A stretch of DNA of 32,152 nucleotides from contig DUBE01000027.1 of the NCBI GenBank assembly GCA_012960475.1, positions 1 through 32,152 on the forward strand, in the 5' to 3' direction. This DNA comes from Planctomycetota bacterium (GTDB lineage: Bacteria; Planctomycetota; UBA1135; GCA-002686595). Shown here piece by piece: positions 6,566 to 15,858 of the stretch. Under the pieces are notes generated by a model. That model was not told the DNA's origin and did not search any database. It saw nothing but the letters and a program-made list of their open reading frames with translations. Every line of letters starts with the position of its first letter. Position 1 is the first letter of the stretch. The position numbers and the translations under genes are program-made.

Positions 6566-8467
6566 CTAGTGCGGCAGTGGGAAACCCAAGCCCGTGGGCA
6601 AGCTCAAGGCGCGGCTCGTTCCAGCGGGCCCAATGGACATGAACTCGAATGGCAGACCAACGGGTCCGATGCCGCAGAAGATTCTGTTGTGGACCACCCG
6701 CAGGGTGGCCGCAAAATGGACCGTCCAGTTCCCGGGGGTCAAAAGTGTGGTCGTACGATTACGTAGTGAAATTCCGTGCAAGCGCTCAAACCCCAGGGAA
6801 TTGGTGCTGACAAAGCCACCGTAGCGTTTGTTCACATGCACCCGCGAGATTTCCTCCCCGTTGGCGAAGCTCGCAAGCTCGGTGAATACCTGCAGCCCAG
6901 GGGACTTGCGTTGGAGGAGGTGCAGGGAGCTAGGAGTCGGCGACCCGGTGTCGGAGTCAGGGGGCACTACGACTACCAGACGTGTGGTCGCCGGGTAGAA
7001 CCTGGGCTCTTCTTCCAGATCCGAGAGCAGGATCTGCAAATTGGGCTCGGGACCAGAAACTCCACCGTCCAGGAAGAAGATTGCCAGGTCGTAGTCATCG
7101 TCAGGGGTCTCGCCCACGAGCAGCATGCGTTGGCCAAGAGGATCCAGGGTGGCCTCCGCCACTACCAAGTTGCCGGGCGGATTGAAAGGCGGAGTCAGCT
7201 GACCGCTGGTGCGAGTGATGTTGGTCACCAGAAGGGTGCTATCCGCGTCGAGTTGTGCGCTGTACATGTCCGCTGCGCCCATCAGTTCGTCGCCGGTAAG
7301 GCCGCTGATCATGTTGCTACCGCCGATGAACGAGAGCACACCGATGTTGTCGATGCCTGGTCGCTCCAGCAGGCCGCCAGTGCCGAATCCCAGGACTCCC
7401 AGGTTGTCGAGGGAATCCTCGAAGTGCGGGAGGGAGGAGAGATGGATGACTTGGCCGCCGATTGGCTGTAGATAGACTTCCTCTGTAGCGCCGCCCTGAC
7501 AGTAAGCCACCAGTTTCCCTTCCGGGTCAACTGCGAGGCTTGGTCCGAGGGGTTCATCGAGGTTTGGCGGGTAGTAGTCACCGGGAGTCGGCGTCACGAC
7601 TTGGGTGCTGCCGTCGATGGTGGTCAAGAGGATGCGTGACATTCCGTTAGATCCCTCTGCCAGCACGACAAGATGATCACCGTTGGCTGACAGGACTGAT
7701 TCGCTGAGCAGTTCTTCGTTTGGGAGCAGGCCGACGTGTAGGGGTGTTGCTTGCCAGAGGGGATTGGTGGCCAGGTACAGGATGTCCTCTTCTTGGAACC
7801 ATGCTCCGGAATCGGATATGCGTAAGGAATTCGTTTCAATGTCCAAGGGAGGCTTTGATCCGGTCAACAAGATCGGACCCATGTTCCCACTAATGTCGAG
7901 TACGTAGGCGTCACCTCCTGCATCATAGGTGGTCGCTATCAACATGTATGTGCCATGGATCGATACGCCGGCCGAGTCTTCCAGGGAGCTGAATCCACCT
8001 TGGGTCGGCAGCGAGATCAGGATGCGCGGGGAAGTGCCTGGTTGTAGCAGCAGGATTTCTGAATTCCCATTCCTGATGATGTGGTAGAGGGCACCTTCGT
8101 AGGGCAGCAGGATGTGATCTGGGAGAAAGGCAGCATTGGTGTCATCATCGACTTCAATCGTGCGTGGCATGTTGATGCGCAAGCGATCCTTGCGCGCATA
8201 ACCATTCAGGTGGAGTTCTTGAAAGGAGAAGTCCGACAGTTCGAGCGTGGGCGTACCTCCGGGATTGGTGACAGTCCAGAGGTCGAAGACTCCGGTGCTG
8301 GTTTCAATGACAAAGGGGATCAGACCGCGGTTCGCAGTTTCCGGGGAGATCTGGCCTCCGCCGGGGGCCTGGGCCAGGCCGAAGGCTGAGCCAGTCAAGC
8401 CGAGGGCGAGTCCAATCGCGGAAGCGGTTCCTTTGAACGGGTTCTTGAACGCTAGAAAGATGCTCAT
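6566..8467 (-). CDS. Secreted beta-propeller-like protein, function unknown
   Basis: 633 residues from ATG at 8467, placed directly before a signal peptide (SIFLAFKNPFKGTASAIGLALGLTGSAFGLAQA). A TTG 31 codons upstream is in frame but would add a non-signal leader. The mature part has repeated blade-like strands typical of TolB/WD40-type propellers: ILLLQPGTSPRILISLP, AYVLDISGNMGPILLTG, ILLTTIDGSTQVVTPTPGDY, LAVDPEGKLVAYCQGG, LDPLGQRMLLVGETPDDDYDLAIFFLDG. There are no catalytic motifs that I recognise. The pattern of value lookup plus formatted text resembles TolB-like periplasmic propellers, but the role is unknown. It is divergent from the aminotransferase gene at 8785 and is followed on its strand by the RTX-repeat protein. 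Confidence 0.8.
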   Translation of the reverse strand: MSIFLAFKNPFKGTASAIGLALGLTGSAFGLAQAPGGGQISPETANRGLIPFVIETSTGVFDLWTVTNPGGTPTLELSDFSFQELHLNGYARKDRLRINMPRTIEVDDDTNAAFLPDHILLPYEGALYHIIRNGNSEILLLQPGTSPRILISLPTQGGFSSLEDSAGVSIHGTYMLIATTYDAGGDAYVLDISGNMGPILLTGSKPPLDIETNSLRISDSGAWFQEEDILYLATNPLWQATPLHVGLLPNEELLSESVLSANGDHLVVLAEGSNGMSRILLTTIDGSTQVVTPTPGDYYPPNLDEPLGPSLAVDPEGKLVAYCQGGATEEVYLQPIGGQVIHLSSLPHFEDSLDNLGVLGFGTGGLLERPGIDNIGVLSFIGGSNMISGLTGDELMGAADMYSAQLDADSTLLVTNITRTSGQLTPPFNPPGNLVVAEATLDPLGQRMLLVGETPDDDYDLAIFFLDGGVSGPEPNLQILLSDLEEEPRFYPATTRLVVVVPPDSDTGSPTPSSLHLLQRKSPGLQVFTELASFANGEEISRVHVNKRYGGFVSTNSLGFERLHGISLRNRTTTLLTPGNWTVHFAATLRVVHNRIFCGIGPVGLPFEFMSIGPAGTSRALSLPTGLGFPLPH

Positions 8468-8784
8468 GATGAGGGTGCCAGTCTGCCTGAAGGCTGCAGG
8501 GACGGGGGTGGGACGGTCCTCCTCAGGATGGGGCAAGGGGGAACTTATCGCTACTATCAATACTGTAAGCCGCTATCCAGGGCCTCTCTGCTGGGATATT
8601 TGCAGCAATTTTCTCTCCTGAGTGGGGAGCCATGGGCCTGTTCATCGGATTTCACCCGGGGACCCGGCTGCTTACAAGGGGCTGTCTGGTCTTGTTGATT
8701 CCCCCGCTCCTGGCAAGCCTGGACGCTTCCTTCCCGTTCCCAGTCGCTACCCTGCGTGCAAATTCCCAGCCCACGTATACCGCA
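8468..8784. other. 317-bp divergent intergenic region
   Basis: This lies between the divergent starts of the secreted propeller protein and the aminotransferase, so promoters for both must lie here. I see no confident -35/-10 pair, operator or RNA. The plus strand is open from an ATG at 8632 in frame with the aminotransferase; the 51 residues this would add are not typical of the family, so I treat the stretch as leader DNA. Confidence 0.5.
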
Positions 8785-9954
8785 ATGATCCTGAGTTCCT
8801 TCCCCCCGATGGGGATCTACGAAACCCTGTTTCGTTTCAACGAGGTCACCGGTCGTTACATGGGGGACCAAGACACCCACCCGTGGGCCCAGGGCTTTCC
8901 CCTCACCGATCCTGTGCCAGGCGGTCCGGAGCTACCGGCTACGATCGAATTGACCGCGACCGATCGAATGTATCCCAAGGCAGATGGCCAGCCTGAGTTG
9001 CGGCGAGCCATCGCGGAGTACTACAACAATTACTACGGGTCGCAACTTGCGCCTGACAACGTGGCGGTATTTGCGGGAGGTAGGCCGGCCCTTTTTGCAA
9101 TTCTCTCGTTCCTGGATGCGGAGAGAGTCATCGCTGTGGAAGAGACCGAGTATACGCCTTACTGGGATCTGTTGAGTTTGTTGCGGCGGCCCTATGAATT
9201 GGTCCCCAGCAATCGCGCGAACCGTTTTCGTCCAGGCCTTGACGAGCACCCCACGGGGGACTCCGTCTTTCTGCTCAAGAGCAACCCTTGCAACCCAACC
9301 GGGGTAACCGTGCACGGTGAGGACCTGCGTACCTTGGTTGAGCACTACGGTGATCTCTCCCGCGGTGCATTGATTGATGAGGCCTATGAATTCTTCACCG
9401 AAACTGAGCCAGAGAGCGCGATCAAGTATGTGGACAACATTGACGAAACCAATTTGTTCATTGTTGGTGCCGCCACCAAGGGCTTGCAGGTGCCTGGCCT
9501 GCGGGTTGGCTGGGTGATTGCTTCGCGCGAGCACATAAAAGTCTTCCGCAACTATTCTTCCTTTGGCATGGGAGGTGTGTCGCGTGCCTCCCAGCTGTAT
9601 GTGACCGGTTTGCTGGAGCCCAAGCGTGTTGCCCATGCGAGACGGGCGGTGGGCGAGTTTTACACAAGTCAAAGAAAGCGCTACGGAACGGTGCTAGCCG
9701 ATTTGGGCATCGAGTTGTATTCCGGCAGTGGGGGGTTCTATCACTGGTGCGCCCTGCCCAATGGTCTGACTGCAGAGGCCTTCAATGAGCGTCTCTTCAG
9801 GTATGGGGCGGGTATTCTGCCGGGTCCTCTATGCGACATGGCGCGTCGCGGGGGAGATGGCCCTCTTGGGTCCATGATGCGTTTCTCCTTCGGCCCCCTG
9901 GGTCCCGAGTCATTGGAAGCAGACGCTGAGATACTGAAGCGCTGCTTGGGTTAG
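8785..9954 (+). CDS. PLP-dependent aminotransferase, class I/II (fold type I)
   Basis: 389 residues from ATG at 8785, the usual family length. Fold-type-I landmarks occur in order: YPKADGQPELRRAIAEYY (substrate and cofactor entry), NPCNPTG (167-173, with the PLP-ring Asn), ALIDEAYEFF (Asp198, which contacts the pyridine N), ATKGLQVPGLRVGW with the Schiff-base Lys232, and MRFSFG near the C-terminus with the carboxylate-binding Arg. It transfers an amino group between an amino acid and a 2-oxo acid in the cytoplasm; the substrate cannot be named from sequence. An upstream ATG at 8632 would add 51 residues including a hydrophobic stretch and is less likely. The secreted peptidase gene begins 10 nt downstream, so the two are probably one operon. 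Confidence 0.88.
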   Translation: MILSSFPPMGIYETLFRFNEVTGRYMGDQDTHPWAQGFPLTDPVPGGPELPATIELTATDRMYPKADGQPELRRAIAEYYNNYYGSQLAPDNVAVFAGGRPALFAILSFLDAERVIAVEETEYTPYWDLLSLLRRPYELVPSNRANRFRPGLDEHPTGDSVFLLKSNPCNPTGVTVHGEDLRTLVEHYGDLSRGALIDEAYEFFTETEPESAIKYVDNIDETNLFIVGAATKGLQVPGLRVGWVIASREHIKVFRNYSSFGMGGVSRASQLYVTGLLEPKRVAHARRAVGEFYTSQRKRYGTVLADLGIELYSGSGGFYHWCALPNGLTAEAFNERLFRYGAGILPGPLCDMARRGGDGPLGSMMRFSFGPLGPESLEADAEILKRCLG

Positions 9955-9964
9955 AATCCGGGGC

Positions 9965-11791
9965 ATGCAAAAGCCTCAGCTGTGTTCCATCTGCATCCTA
10001 TTTCCCATTGCCCTTAGCGGCAGCGCGTTTTCCCAAACCGCGACGGTTCAGGTCTTCAAGGACGGCATGGCCCAAAAGGTGGCGGGGTTTGAGAAATCCG
10101 ATGATTGGATCAAGCACGACCTCTGGGTAGAGGCTGGTTTTGACAGCGATGGAAATGGCAAACCCGACCGGATGCATGTGGATGTGACGCGGCCGTTGCA
10201 AACCAAGACTGAAGGTCTCAAGGTCCATGTGATCTATGAGACCAGCCCCTATTTCAGTGGAGTGGGCTCAAACGGCAAGCAGTACTTCTGGGATCCCAAG
10301 CACGAGCTGGGAGAACAGCCCCCGGACCACGAGCATCCCCCGGCGATCCGCCATCGTAGTCAGCGACCAGTCATGTCGCGTTCCTTGACTCGCACCTGGG
10401 TGCCGCGCGGCTTTGCGGTGGTGCACTCAGCTTCCCCGGGCACAGGTCTTTCCCAGGGTTGCCCCACAGTGGGTGGGGCCAACGAGGCGTTGGCGCCAAA
10501 GGCGGTCATCGACTGGCTCAACGGTAGAGCAATGGGTTACACAAGCGTGGATGGAGATGAGGAAGTCGTGGCGGATTGGTGCACGGGCAACGTGGGCATG
10601 ACCGGCACCTCTTACAACGGAACTCTGCCGCTTGCCGCCGCCACCACGGGTGTTGAGGGGCTCAAGGCAATCATCCCGGTCGCCCCGAACACCTCCTACT
10701 ACCACTATTACCGTTCTCACGGCCTAGTCCGCCATCCCGGTGGATACATGGGTGAAGACATTGATGTGCTCTATGACTTCATCAACTCGGGCTACCCTGA
10801 AGGCCGCGAGTGGTGTGATTGCAATGTGCGCGACAACATCTTGGTGGCGAATGCGGATCGTCGGACCGGGGATCTGAATGATTTCTGGGAAGGTCGCGAC
10901 TACTCCAATCAATTGAAGGACTTGAGCGCGGCGGTGCTAATCGCCCATGGTTTCAATGATTGGAATGTGATGCCCGACCACAGTGTGCGCATTTATCAAC
11001 TACTCAAGGAAAAGGGCACACCTTGTCAGGCCTATTTTCATCAGGGCGGGCACGGTGGTTCGCCGCCGGCAGATCAGATGAACCGCTGGTTCACACGTTA
11101 CGTATGCGGGATCAAGAATGGTGTGGAGAAGGGCGCGCACAGTTGGGTCGTTCGTGAAGGTGACAAGAGAAGTAATCCTACTGCATACGCGGAATATCCC
11201 CACCCGGATGCCAAGGCTGTCGATTTGTTTCCTTCGGGGGATGGTACGGTGGTGGGGCTATTGGGAGCCAAACGGGGTCGTGGCGTGCAGGTCTTGACTG
11301 ACGATGTAGCTTTCAAGGGAGGCGCCCTTGCTGCAGCAGAGGCTTCGTCACATCGCTTGCTCTTTGCAACACCCGAACTGAAGAATGGGTTGCACTTGTC
11401 CGGATACAGCAAACTGACCATTCGCCTGGCTTCTAGCCGACCGGCGGCGAATTTATCGGTGTGGTTGGTCTCCTTGCCCTGGACCAAGAAGGGCAAGATC
11501 AACGCCAACCTGATCACCCGTGGCTGGGCCGACCCGCAGAACCATGCTTCGCTGCGAGAGAGCGAGGTCCTGATCCCGGGGGAGTTTGTAGATCTCTCGT
11601 TTACCCTGCAGCCGGATGATCAGATCATCCCCGCGGGGCAGCAACTGGGGCTGATGATCTTTTCGAGTGATCGGGAATTCACCCTCTGGCCCGAGGCGGG
11701 AACCGAACTGTCGGTGGACCTGGGAGGGACGGTCCTGAACATACCGGTTGTGGGAGGCCGGGCCGCCCTGAAGAGGGCTATCGGAAGTTGA
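9965..11791 (+). CDS. Secreted S15 family peptidase (Xaa-Pro dipeptidyl-peptidase/CocE type)
   Basis: 608 residues. A signal peptide (to about residue 23, LSGSAFSQ) sends it to the periplasm or outside. The alpha/beta-hydrolase domain holds the nucleophile motif GMTGTSYNG (Ser216), the acid in HGFNDWNV (Asp332) and the base in FHQGGHGG (His363). From about residue 420 to the end is the C-terminal beta jelly-roll typical of PepX and cocaine esterase (LATPELKNGLHLSGYSKLTI, FTLQPDDQIIPAGQQLGLMIF). PepX-type enzymes remove Xaa-Pro dipeptides from peptide N-termini; some members are esterases, so the substrate is inferred. DSDGNGKPDRM near residue 60 looks like a Ca-binding loop. It follows the aminotransferase gene by 10 nt, which fits a peptide or amino-acid use operon. 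Confidence 0.9.
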   Translation: MQKPQLCSICILFPIALSGSAFSQTATVQVFKDGMAQKVAGFEKSDDWIKHDLWVEAGFDSDGNGKPDRMHVDVTRPLQTKTEGLKVHVIYETSPYFSGVGSNGKQYFWDPKHELGEQPPDHEHPPAIRHRSQRPVMSRSLTRTWVPRGFAVVHSASPGTGLSQGCPTVGGANEALAPKAVIDWLNGRAMGYTSVDGDEEVVADWCTGNVGMTGTSYNGTLPLAAATTGVEGLKAIIPVAPNTSYYHYYRSHGLVRHPGGYMGEDIDVLYDFINSGYPEGREWCDCNVRDNILVANADRRTGDLNDFWEGRDYSNQLKDLSAAVLIAHGFNDWNVMPDHSVRIYQLLKEKGTPCQAYFHQGGHGGSPPADQMNRWFTRYVCGIKNGVEKGAHSWVVREGDKRSNPTAYAEYPHPDAKAVDLFPSGDGTVVGLLGAKRGRGVQVLTDDVAFKGGALAAAEASSHRLLFATPELKNGLHLSGYSKLTIRLASSRPAANLSVWLVSLPWTKKGKINANLITRGWADPQNHASLRESEVLIPGEFVDLSFTLQPDDQIIPAGQQLGLMIFSSDREFTLWPEAGTELSVDLGGTVLNIPVVGGRAALKRAIGS

Positions 11792-11798
11792 CGCGACT

Positions 11799-11815
11799 CC
11801 CGGCTTAAGACCGGG
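11799..11815 (+). terminator. Hairpin after the S15 peptidase gene
   Basis: CCCGG/CCGGG with a 7-nt loop starts 8 nt after the stop. An alternative, wider pairing of ACTCC with GGAGT further downstream is also possible. No T run follows, so this may be a processing or rho-type end and not an intrinsic terminator. Confidence 0.35.
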
Positions 11816-12135
11816 AACGGAGTTCTCCTGGCTGTTGAAACAACCCAGATGGTTCGCTGGCGACCCTCTGAGAGGCGCATCCTCGCTTTCCGGGGCTTCT
11901 TCGGCAGTTCCACACCTGAATGAGGTAGTCCCCCGAAAGAGAATACTTGTTCTAGACTCGCCCCATGTCTTCTTCCGTCCGGGCCTACGGAATTCCCCCT
12001 TACGGCAATTGGCAGTGCTTCAATACCTTCTCTGATCATGCCGGGCGTCAGTTCTGGCGAGCGCTGGCGTTTGCGCATTGACGTGGAAGGACCCGGCGGC
12101 GTGCGTCGAGGATTTGTCTGGACCTTCCGCGTTCG
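11816..12135. other. Intergenic stretch with a possible gene remnant
   Basis: This is the region between two converging genes. On the plus strand, one frame reads into MPGVSSGERWRLRIDVEGPG and ends in GFVWTFRVR at TAG 12137-12139. An overlapping frame (ATG 11965) reads AYGIPPYGNWQCFNTF and stops at 12079. The C-terminal segment resembles the last strands of secreted CAP-type domains, so this may be a decayed or frameshifted gene end. The similarity is weak and I do not call a gene. Nothing else is seen. Confidence 0.3.
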
Positions 12136-14292
12136 CTAGTTTTCCTTGAGGCTCTTGATCCAGGCAGAGATCAGGTCCACGCCGCGTTCGTCCACAACAT
12201 GGCTGCTTACGTTGGGCATGCGTGTGGCGTCGAGGACCGATATTCGCGAGAGCAGGATCGATAGATCCGGCGACCCAGGCTTGACGATCTGCGCGCCGGA
12301 GATGTCCAGGTCGCCCTGGGTGGGCGGCTTGTTCAGAATCTGCATCTTGGCAAGGGGCGTACTCAGGCGCAGGTCAATAGAGGCATTGCCAGGTCCGTTC
12401 GGTTGGTGGCACATGGCGCAGTTCACATCCAGCCAACTGCGCGCACGGTCCGAGAGCGATGCGGCGAGGTCGTGTGGATCCACGAGTCGTATCTGCACGG
12501 CAGTCTTGAAGTTGTCGGGTGCCTTGAGCAGGCCTTTGGATATCCAAGCGTCCACTTGGTCATGGCCGTTGGGGTCTACTACCCCTTGCAACTGTTGGGT
12601 TGTAAGGCCCAAAGCAAAGCCAGCAGCGTCCACATGGCATGCAGCGCAGGCAGAGGCGGAAGGCACAGCCCAACTTTGCTTTCCTCCCTTGGTCAGCCAG
12701 CTAATGGTTCTTCCTTGGGGTGCGAGTATTGCATCCTTTCCTTTCCAGACATAAGCCGCTGCCTGCCAACCGGTCTCTGTGCGTTTGATGACGCGCGTTT
12801 CCAAGGTGCGCTTGCGCATGAGACCTTCGATTTCGAATGTCTTGATCAGGGCTGCGCCTACTGGGAAGCCCCAGACCCCTTCGTCAGTCCATTCCATCTG
12901 GCTCCCCTGGGGCAGGTGCAGGTAGCGCACCTTGTCCGCTCCATCGGACCAGAAGGGCGCGCGCACTTGGTATGGAATCACAGACTCGCTGGGCAGGTGG
13001 TCTTTGCCTTTGAGGTAGTAGCCGGTTTCTGACAGCTTGCGAGGCCAATGAAGTACAGCATCTGCCGGGTCGTTACTGGGCACAACTCGGTAGATGAAAC
13101 CGTCGAAGGAGGTCACGAACATTTCACCAGCATCGTCTTCACCGAAGGACGCCAGGGAGAGTCCACTGCGCGCAGCGAGCTGATTGATGAACGTGCCATC
13201 AGCATTCTGGTGAATGCGCCAGATGTTGCCGGTCACATAGTCTCCATAGACATAAGTCCCTACCAGGCTTGGAAATCTTGATCCGCGATAGACATAACCG
13301 CCTGTTACAGAAATCCCATCCTTGCGCCGGTAGACCGCGACGGGCTCGGCGTGTTCTCCATGCACCAGGGATGTCCTCTTGCTGAAGGACTCATGGCCCT
13401 CAAACCGTTTCCAGCCATAATTGGCACCTCGTTTGATGATGTCGATTTCTTCCCATTCGTTCTGGCCTACATCTCCTGCCCAAAGATCCCCATTGGCTCG
13501 ATCGAAGGCAAAGCGCCAGACATTGCGCAGGCCAATCGCCCAGATCTCTGGTGCTGCCCCCGCAGTGTTGACGAATGGGTTGTCTGGAGGAATGCCGTAG
13601 GCCAGGTCTGTGTCCCTTTTGTCAACATCGATGCGCAGGATCGCTCCCAGCCAGGTACTTAGATTTTGCCCGTTGCCCCTGGGGTCGTTTGCGCTCCCCC
13701 CGTCTCCAAAACTCAGGTACAGGTACCCATCAGGCCCGAAAGCCAGCATGCCGCCATTGTGGTTGCGCCAGGGCTGAGGTTGTTCGAGGATCACCTCGCG
13801 AGAGTCGCGGTTTGCCCGGTCTGGATCCTGCTGGGAAACCTGATAGCGGGCTACGATGCCAACCTCGTCCTTGACCGATGACGAGTAGTGCACAAAGAAG
13901 GACCCGTTCTCGGCGTATTCCGGGTGGAAGGCGAGACCGATCAGGCCCTCTTCATTGCCCTCACGACTTACCTCATCCGAGATGTCAAGGAAGATGGTGG
14001 TCGAGGAAGGGTCCTCCTCGTTGGAAAAAACATGGATACGGCCCTCTTGCTCCACCACAAAGATGCGGTCGGTTCCGTCGCCCGCGCCCGCCAAGAACAC
14101 CGGGCGTCTAAAATTCAGCTGAGGAAAAACCCGATCAAGCCTCAGCGCCACATCTTCTTGGACGATGGGTGGAGAGCAACTCGCGGGCGCGGAGAGAATG
14201 AGGGGGAGCAGGGTCGCCAACATTGGTCGCAGGGTGTGGCCGGGGGAGGAGGCTAGCGCGAGTGCTGTGGGAATCTTGGTCAGTGGCCTCAT
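12136..14292 (-). CDS. PQQ-type sugar dehydrogenase fused to a diheme cytochrome c domain
   Basis: 718 residues. An N-terminal export signal (ending near APASC, residue 39) is followed by a six-bladed glucose/sorbosone dehydrogenase propeller (about 50-410): WRNHNGGMLAFGPDG with catalytic His178, LYLSFGDGG, GLRNVWRFAFD with Arg256, GDVGQNEWEEIDI and NYGW. The C-terminal part has two heme c motifs, CAACH (549-553) and CAMCH (625-629), and resembles the SO2930-type diheme family (SDRARSWLDVNCAMCHQPNG). The likely role is periplasmic oxidation of a sugar, with electrons passed straight to the fused hemes. Bound PQQ is inferred from the family. An internal Met24 (14223) could be the true start and would leave a shorter signal. 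It converges on the S15 peptidase gene, 344 bp away. Confidence 0.88.
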   Translation of the reverse strand: MRPLTKIPTALALASSPGHTLRPMLATLLPLILSAPASCSPPIVQEDVALRLDRVFPQLNFRRPVFLAGAGDGTDRIFVVEQEGRIHVFSNEEDPSSTTIFLDISDEVSREGNEEGLIGLAFHPEYAENGSFFVHYSSSVKDEVGIVARYQVSQQDPDRANRDSREVILEQPQPWRNHNGGMLAFGPDGYLYLSFGDGGSANDPRGNGQNLSTWLGAILRIDVDKRDTDLAYGIPPDNPFVNTAGAAPEIWAIGLRNVWRFAFDRANGDLWAGDVGQNEWEEIDIIKRGANYGWKRFEGHESFSKRTSLVHGEHAEPVAVYRRKDGISVTGGYVYRGSRFPSLVGTYVYGDYVTGNIWRIHQNADGTFINQLAARSGLSLASFGEDDAGEMFVTSFDGFIYRVVPSNDPADAVLHWPRKLSETGYYLKGKDHLPSESVIPYQVRAPFWSDGADKVRYLHLPQGSQMEWTDEGVWGFPVGAALIKTFEIEGLMRKRTLETRVIKRTETGWQAAAYVWKGKDAILAPQGRTISWLTKGGKQSWAVPSASACAACHVDAAGFALGLTTQQLQGVVDPNGHDQVDAWISKGLLKAPDNFKTAVQIRLVDPHDLAASLSDRARSWLDVNCAMCHQPNGPGNASIDLRLSTPLAKMQILNKPPTQGDLDISGAQIVKPGSPDLSILLSRISVLDATRMPNVSSHVVDERGVDLISAWIKSLKEN

Positions 14293-14430
14293 GTGGGATT
14301 CAAGCCTAACGGCGTCTTGATGCTCGTGGGCAGCATTTCATGGTCTGCTCTATTTGCATTGGGGGAATAGGCGCTTGCTCTCGGCACCCACTGGCCCTGA
14401 GAATCTCCACGCCCCGATCCCCTCCTTTCC

Positions 14431-15858
14431 ATGAGCCTCGATTTCCTTCCCAGCTGGATGCAGAACTTCCTGCCTATTCTCGCTGTTCTGGTTGCCATTA
14501 CGTTTGTGCTGCGGCGTTTGCCGAAGGTCGAGCTCGGACACTCTGCTGAGTTCATTCGCAGGCGGGTTTGGAACTGGTTGCCCCTGGGGCTGACCTATGC
14601 GTTCCTCTACATGGGGCGCTACAACATCAATGTGGTCAAGGTTGTGCTCGATCCCGAGACCGGGATTGCTTTGTTGACCAAGGCCGAACTGGCGACGATC
14701 ACGGTCTTTGGCACCACCACCTATGCCCTTTCGTTTCTGATCAACGGCCCCTTGGCCGATCGTTACGGGGGGCGGCGTACGATCATGGCGGCTGCCGTGG
14801 GCTCGGCGCTGGCAAACATACTTATGGGTTTCGTTATCGCCTCGGGGTACGAAACCCACCGTGTTGCTGTCTTGGGCGCGCTCTATTCGCTCAACATGTA
14901 CTTCCAAAGTTTTGGCGCGGTCTCGATTGTGAAGGTCAATGCCAATTGGTTTCATGTCAAAGAGCGTGGTGTCTTTGGTGGCATCTTTGGAATCTTGATT
15001 TCGTTGGGTCTGTACTTCGCCTATGACTGGGGTACGCCGATTGCCCAGAACATGGGGCCGGAGTGGGCTTTCTTTGTTCCGGCGGGGATCCTCTTGTTGT
15101 TTGCGGTCTTGGACCATCGCTTGGTGTTTGATCGGCCTGGAGACGTGGGGCACAGGAACTTTGACCCAGGAGACGGAAATGTGACCAGCGAAGGTGAGGT
15201 CTTGAGTCCCCTTGCTATCGCCCGGCGCATGCTGGCCAACCGCACCATCATGGTCATCATCCTGATCGAGACCTGCAGTGGCTTTGTGCGTGGAGGCATC
15301 ATGAAGTGGGGCTATGTCTTTGCCAATGAAACCGGTCAGAGCATGCTCACTGGTCATTGGGGCGCCTTCTTGTGCGTGGCGGGCATCCTGGGGGGGGTCT
15401 TTGCGGGCACCGTTTCAGATCGGGTGTTTCAGTCCCGGCGTGGGCCTGTGGCTTTTATCCTCTACGGTCTCGCCAGCTTGTCGATTGCCGCTGCCGTCGC
15501 TGTGATCACCAGTCCTATGGCGGGCTTCATCTTGCTCTTTGCCATACTGAGCGTAATTGGCGTGCACGGCATGTTGTCAGGTACCGCCAGCATGGACTTT
15601 GGAGGCAGGCGTAACGCCGGACTTGCGGTGGGCATTATTGACGGCATGGTGTACCTTGGATTTGGTGCCCAATCGATCATCCTGGGTTATGTGCTACCCA
15701 CAGGTGAAGCCCAGACCCAGGCCGAGAACTGGCGGATCTGGCTCTTTGTGATCTTGCCGGTGGCGATCATTGGCATGCTACTTTCCCTTCGGATTTGGAA
15801 CGCGACCCCGCGCAGGATGGCAGCTGAGCCGAAGGCCGTTAGTCACAATATCGAGTGA
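14431..15858 (+). CDS. MFS transporter, organophosphate:phosphate antiporter (GlpT/UhpT) type
   Basis: 475 residues with about twelve hydrophobic helices after a short N-terminal extension. The motif YAFLYMGRYNINVVK in helix 1 and GPLADRYGGRRTIM in the loop between helices 2 and 3 (MFS motif A) match the organophosphate antiporter family, which imports glycerol-3-phosphate, hexose phosphates or phosphoglycerates in exchange for phosphate. A central cytoplasmic loop (HRNFDPGDGNVTSEGEVLS) separates the two halves. The substrate is not readable from sequence. A pyrimidine-rich stretch, and no Shine-Dalgarno, precedes the ATG. The divergent neighbour is the sugar dehydrogenase (139 bp away), which could share a carbohydrate theme. 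The 3' end overlaps the convergent DUF1080 gene by 20 bp. Confidence 0.87.
   Translation: MSLDFLPSWMQNFLPILAVLVAITFVLRRLPKVELGHSAEFIRRRVWNWLPLGLTYAFLYMGRYNINVVKVVLDPETGIALLTKAELATITVFGTTTYALSFLINGPLADRYGGRRTIMAAAVGSALANILMGFVIASGYETHRVAVLGALYSLNMYFQSFGAVSIVKVNANWFHVKERGVFGGIFGILISLGLYFAYDWGTPIAQNMGPEWAFFVPAGILLLFAVLDHRLVFDRPGDVGHRNFDPGDGNVTSEGEVLSPLAIARRMLANRTIMVIILIETCSGFVRGGIMKWGYVFANETGQSMLTGHWGAFLCVAGILGGVFAGTVSDRVFQSRRGPVAFILYGLASLSIAAAVAVITSPMAGFILLFAILSVIGVHGMLSGTASMDFGGRRNAGLAVGIIDGMVYLGFGAQSIILGYVLPTGEAQTQAENWRIWLFVILPVAIIGMLLSLRIWNATPRRMAAEPKAVSHNIE

Noticed and set aside
11620..12078. Minus-strand ORF of 152 residues in the gap after the S15 gene
   Set aside because: Half of it is antisense to the peptidase gene and its translation is Arg/Ser/Pro-rich with no domain.
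14350..15357. 335-residue minus-strand ORF
   Set aside because: It is antisense to the MFS transporter, whose frame has clear membrane segments and motif A.
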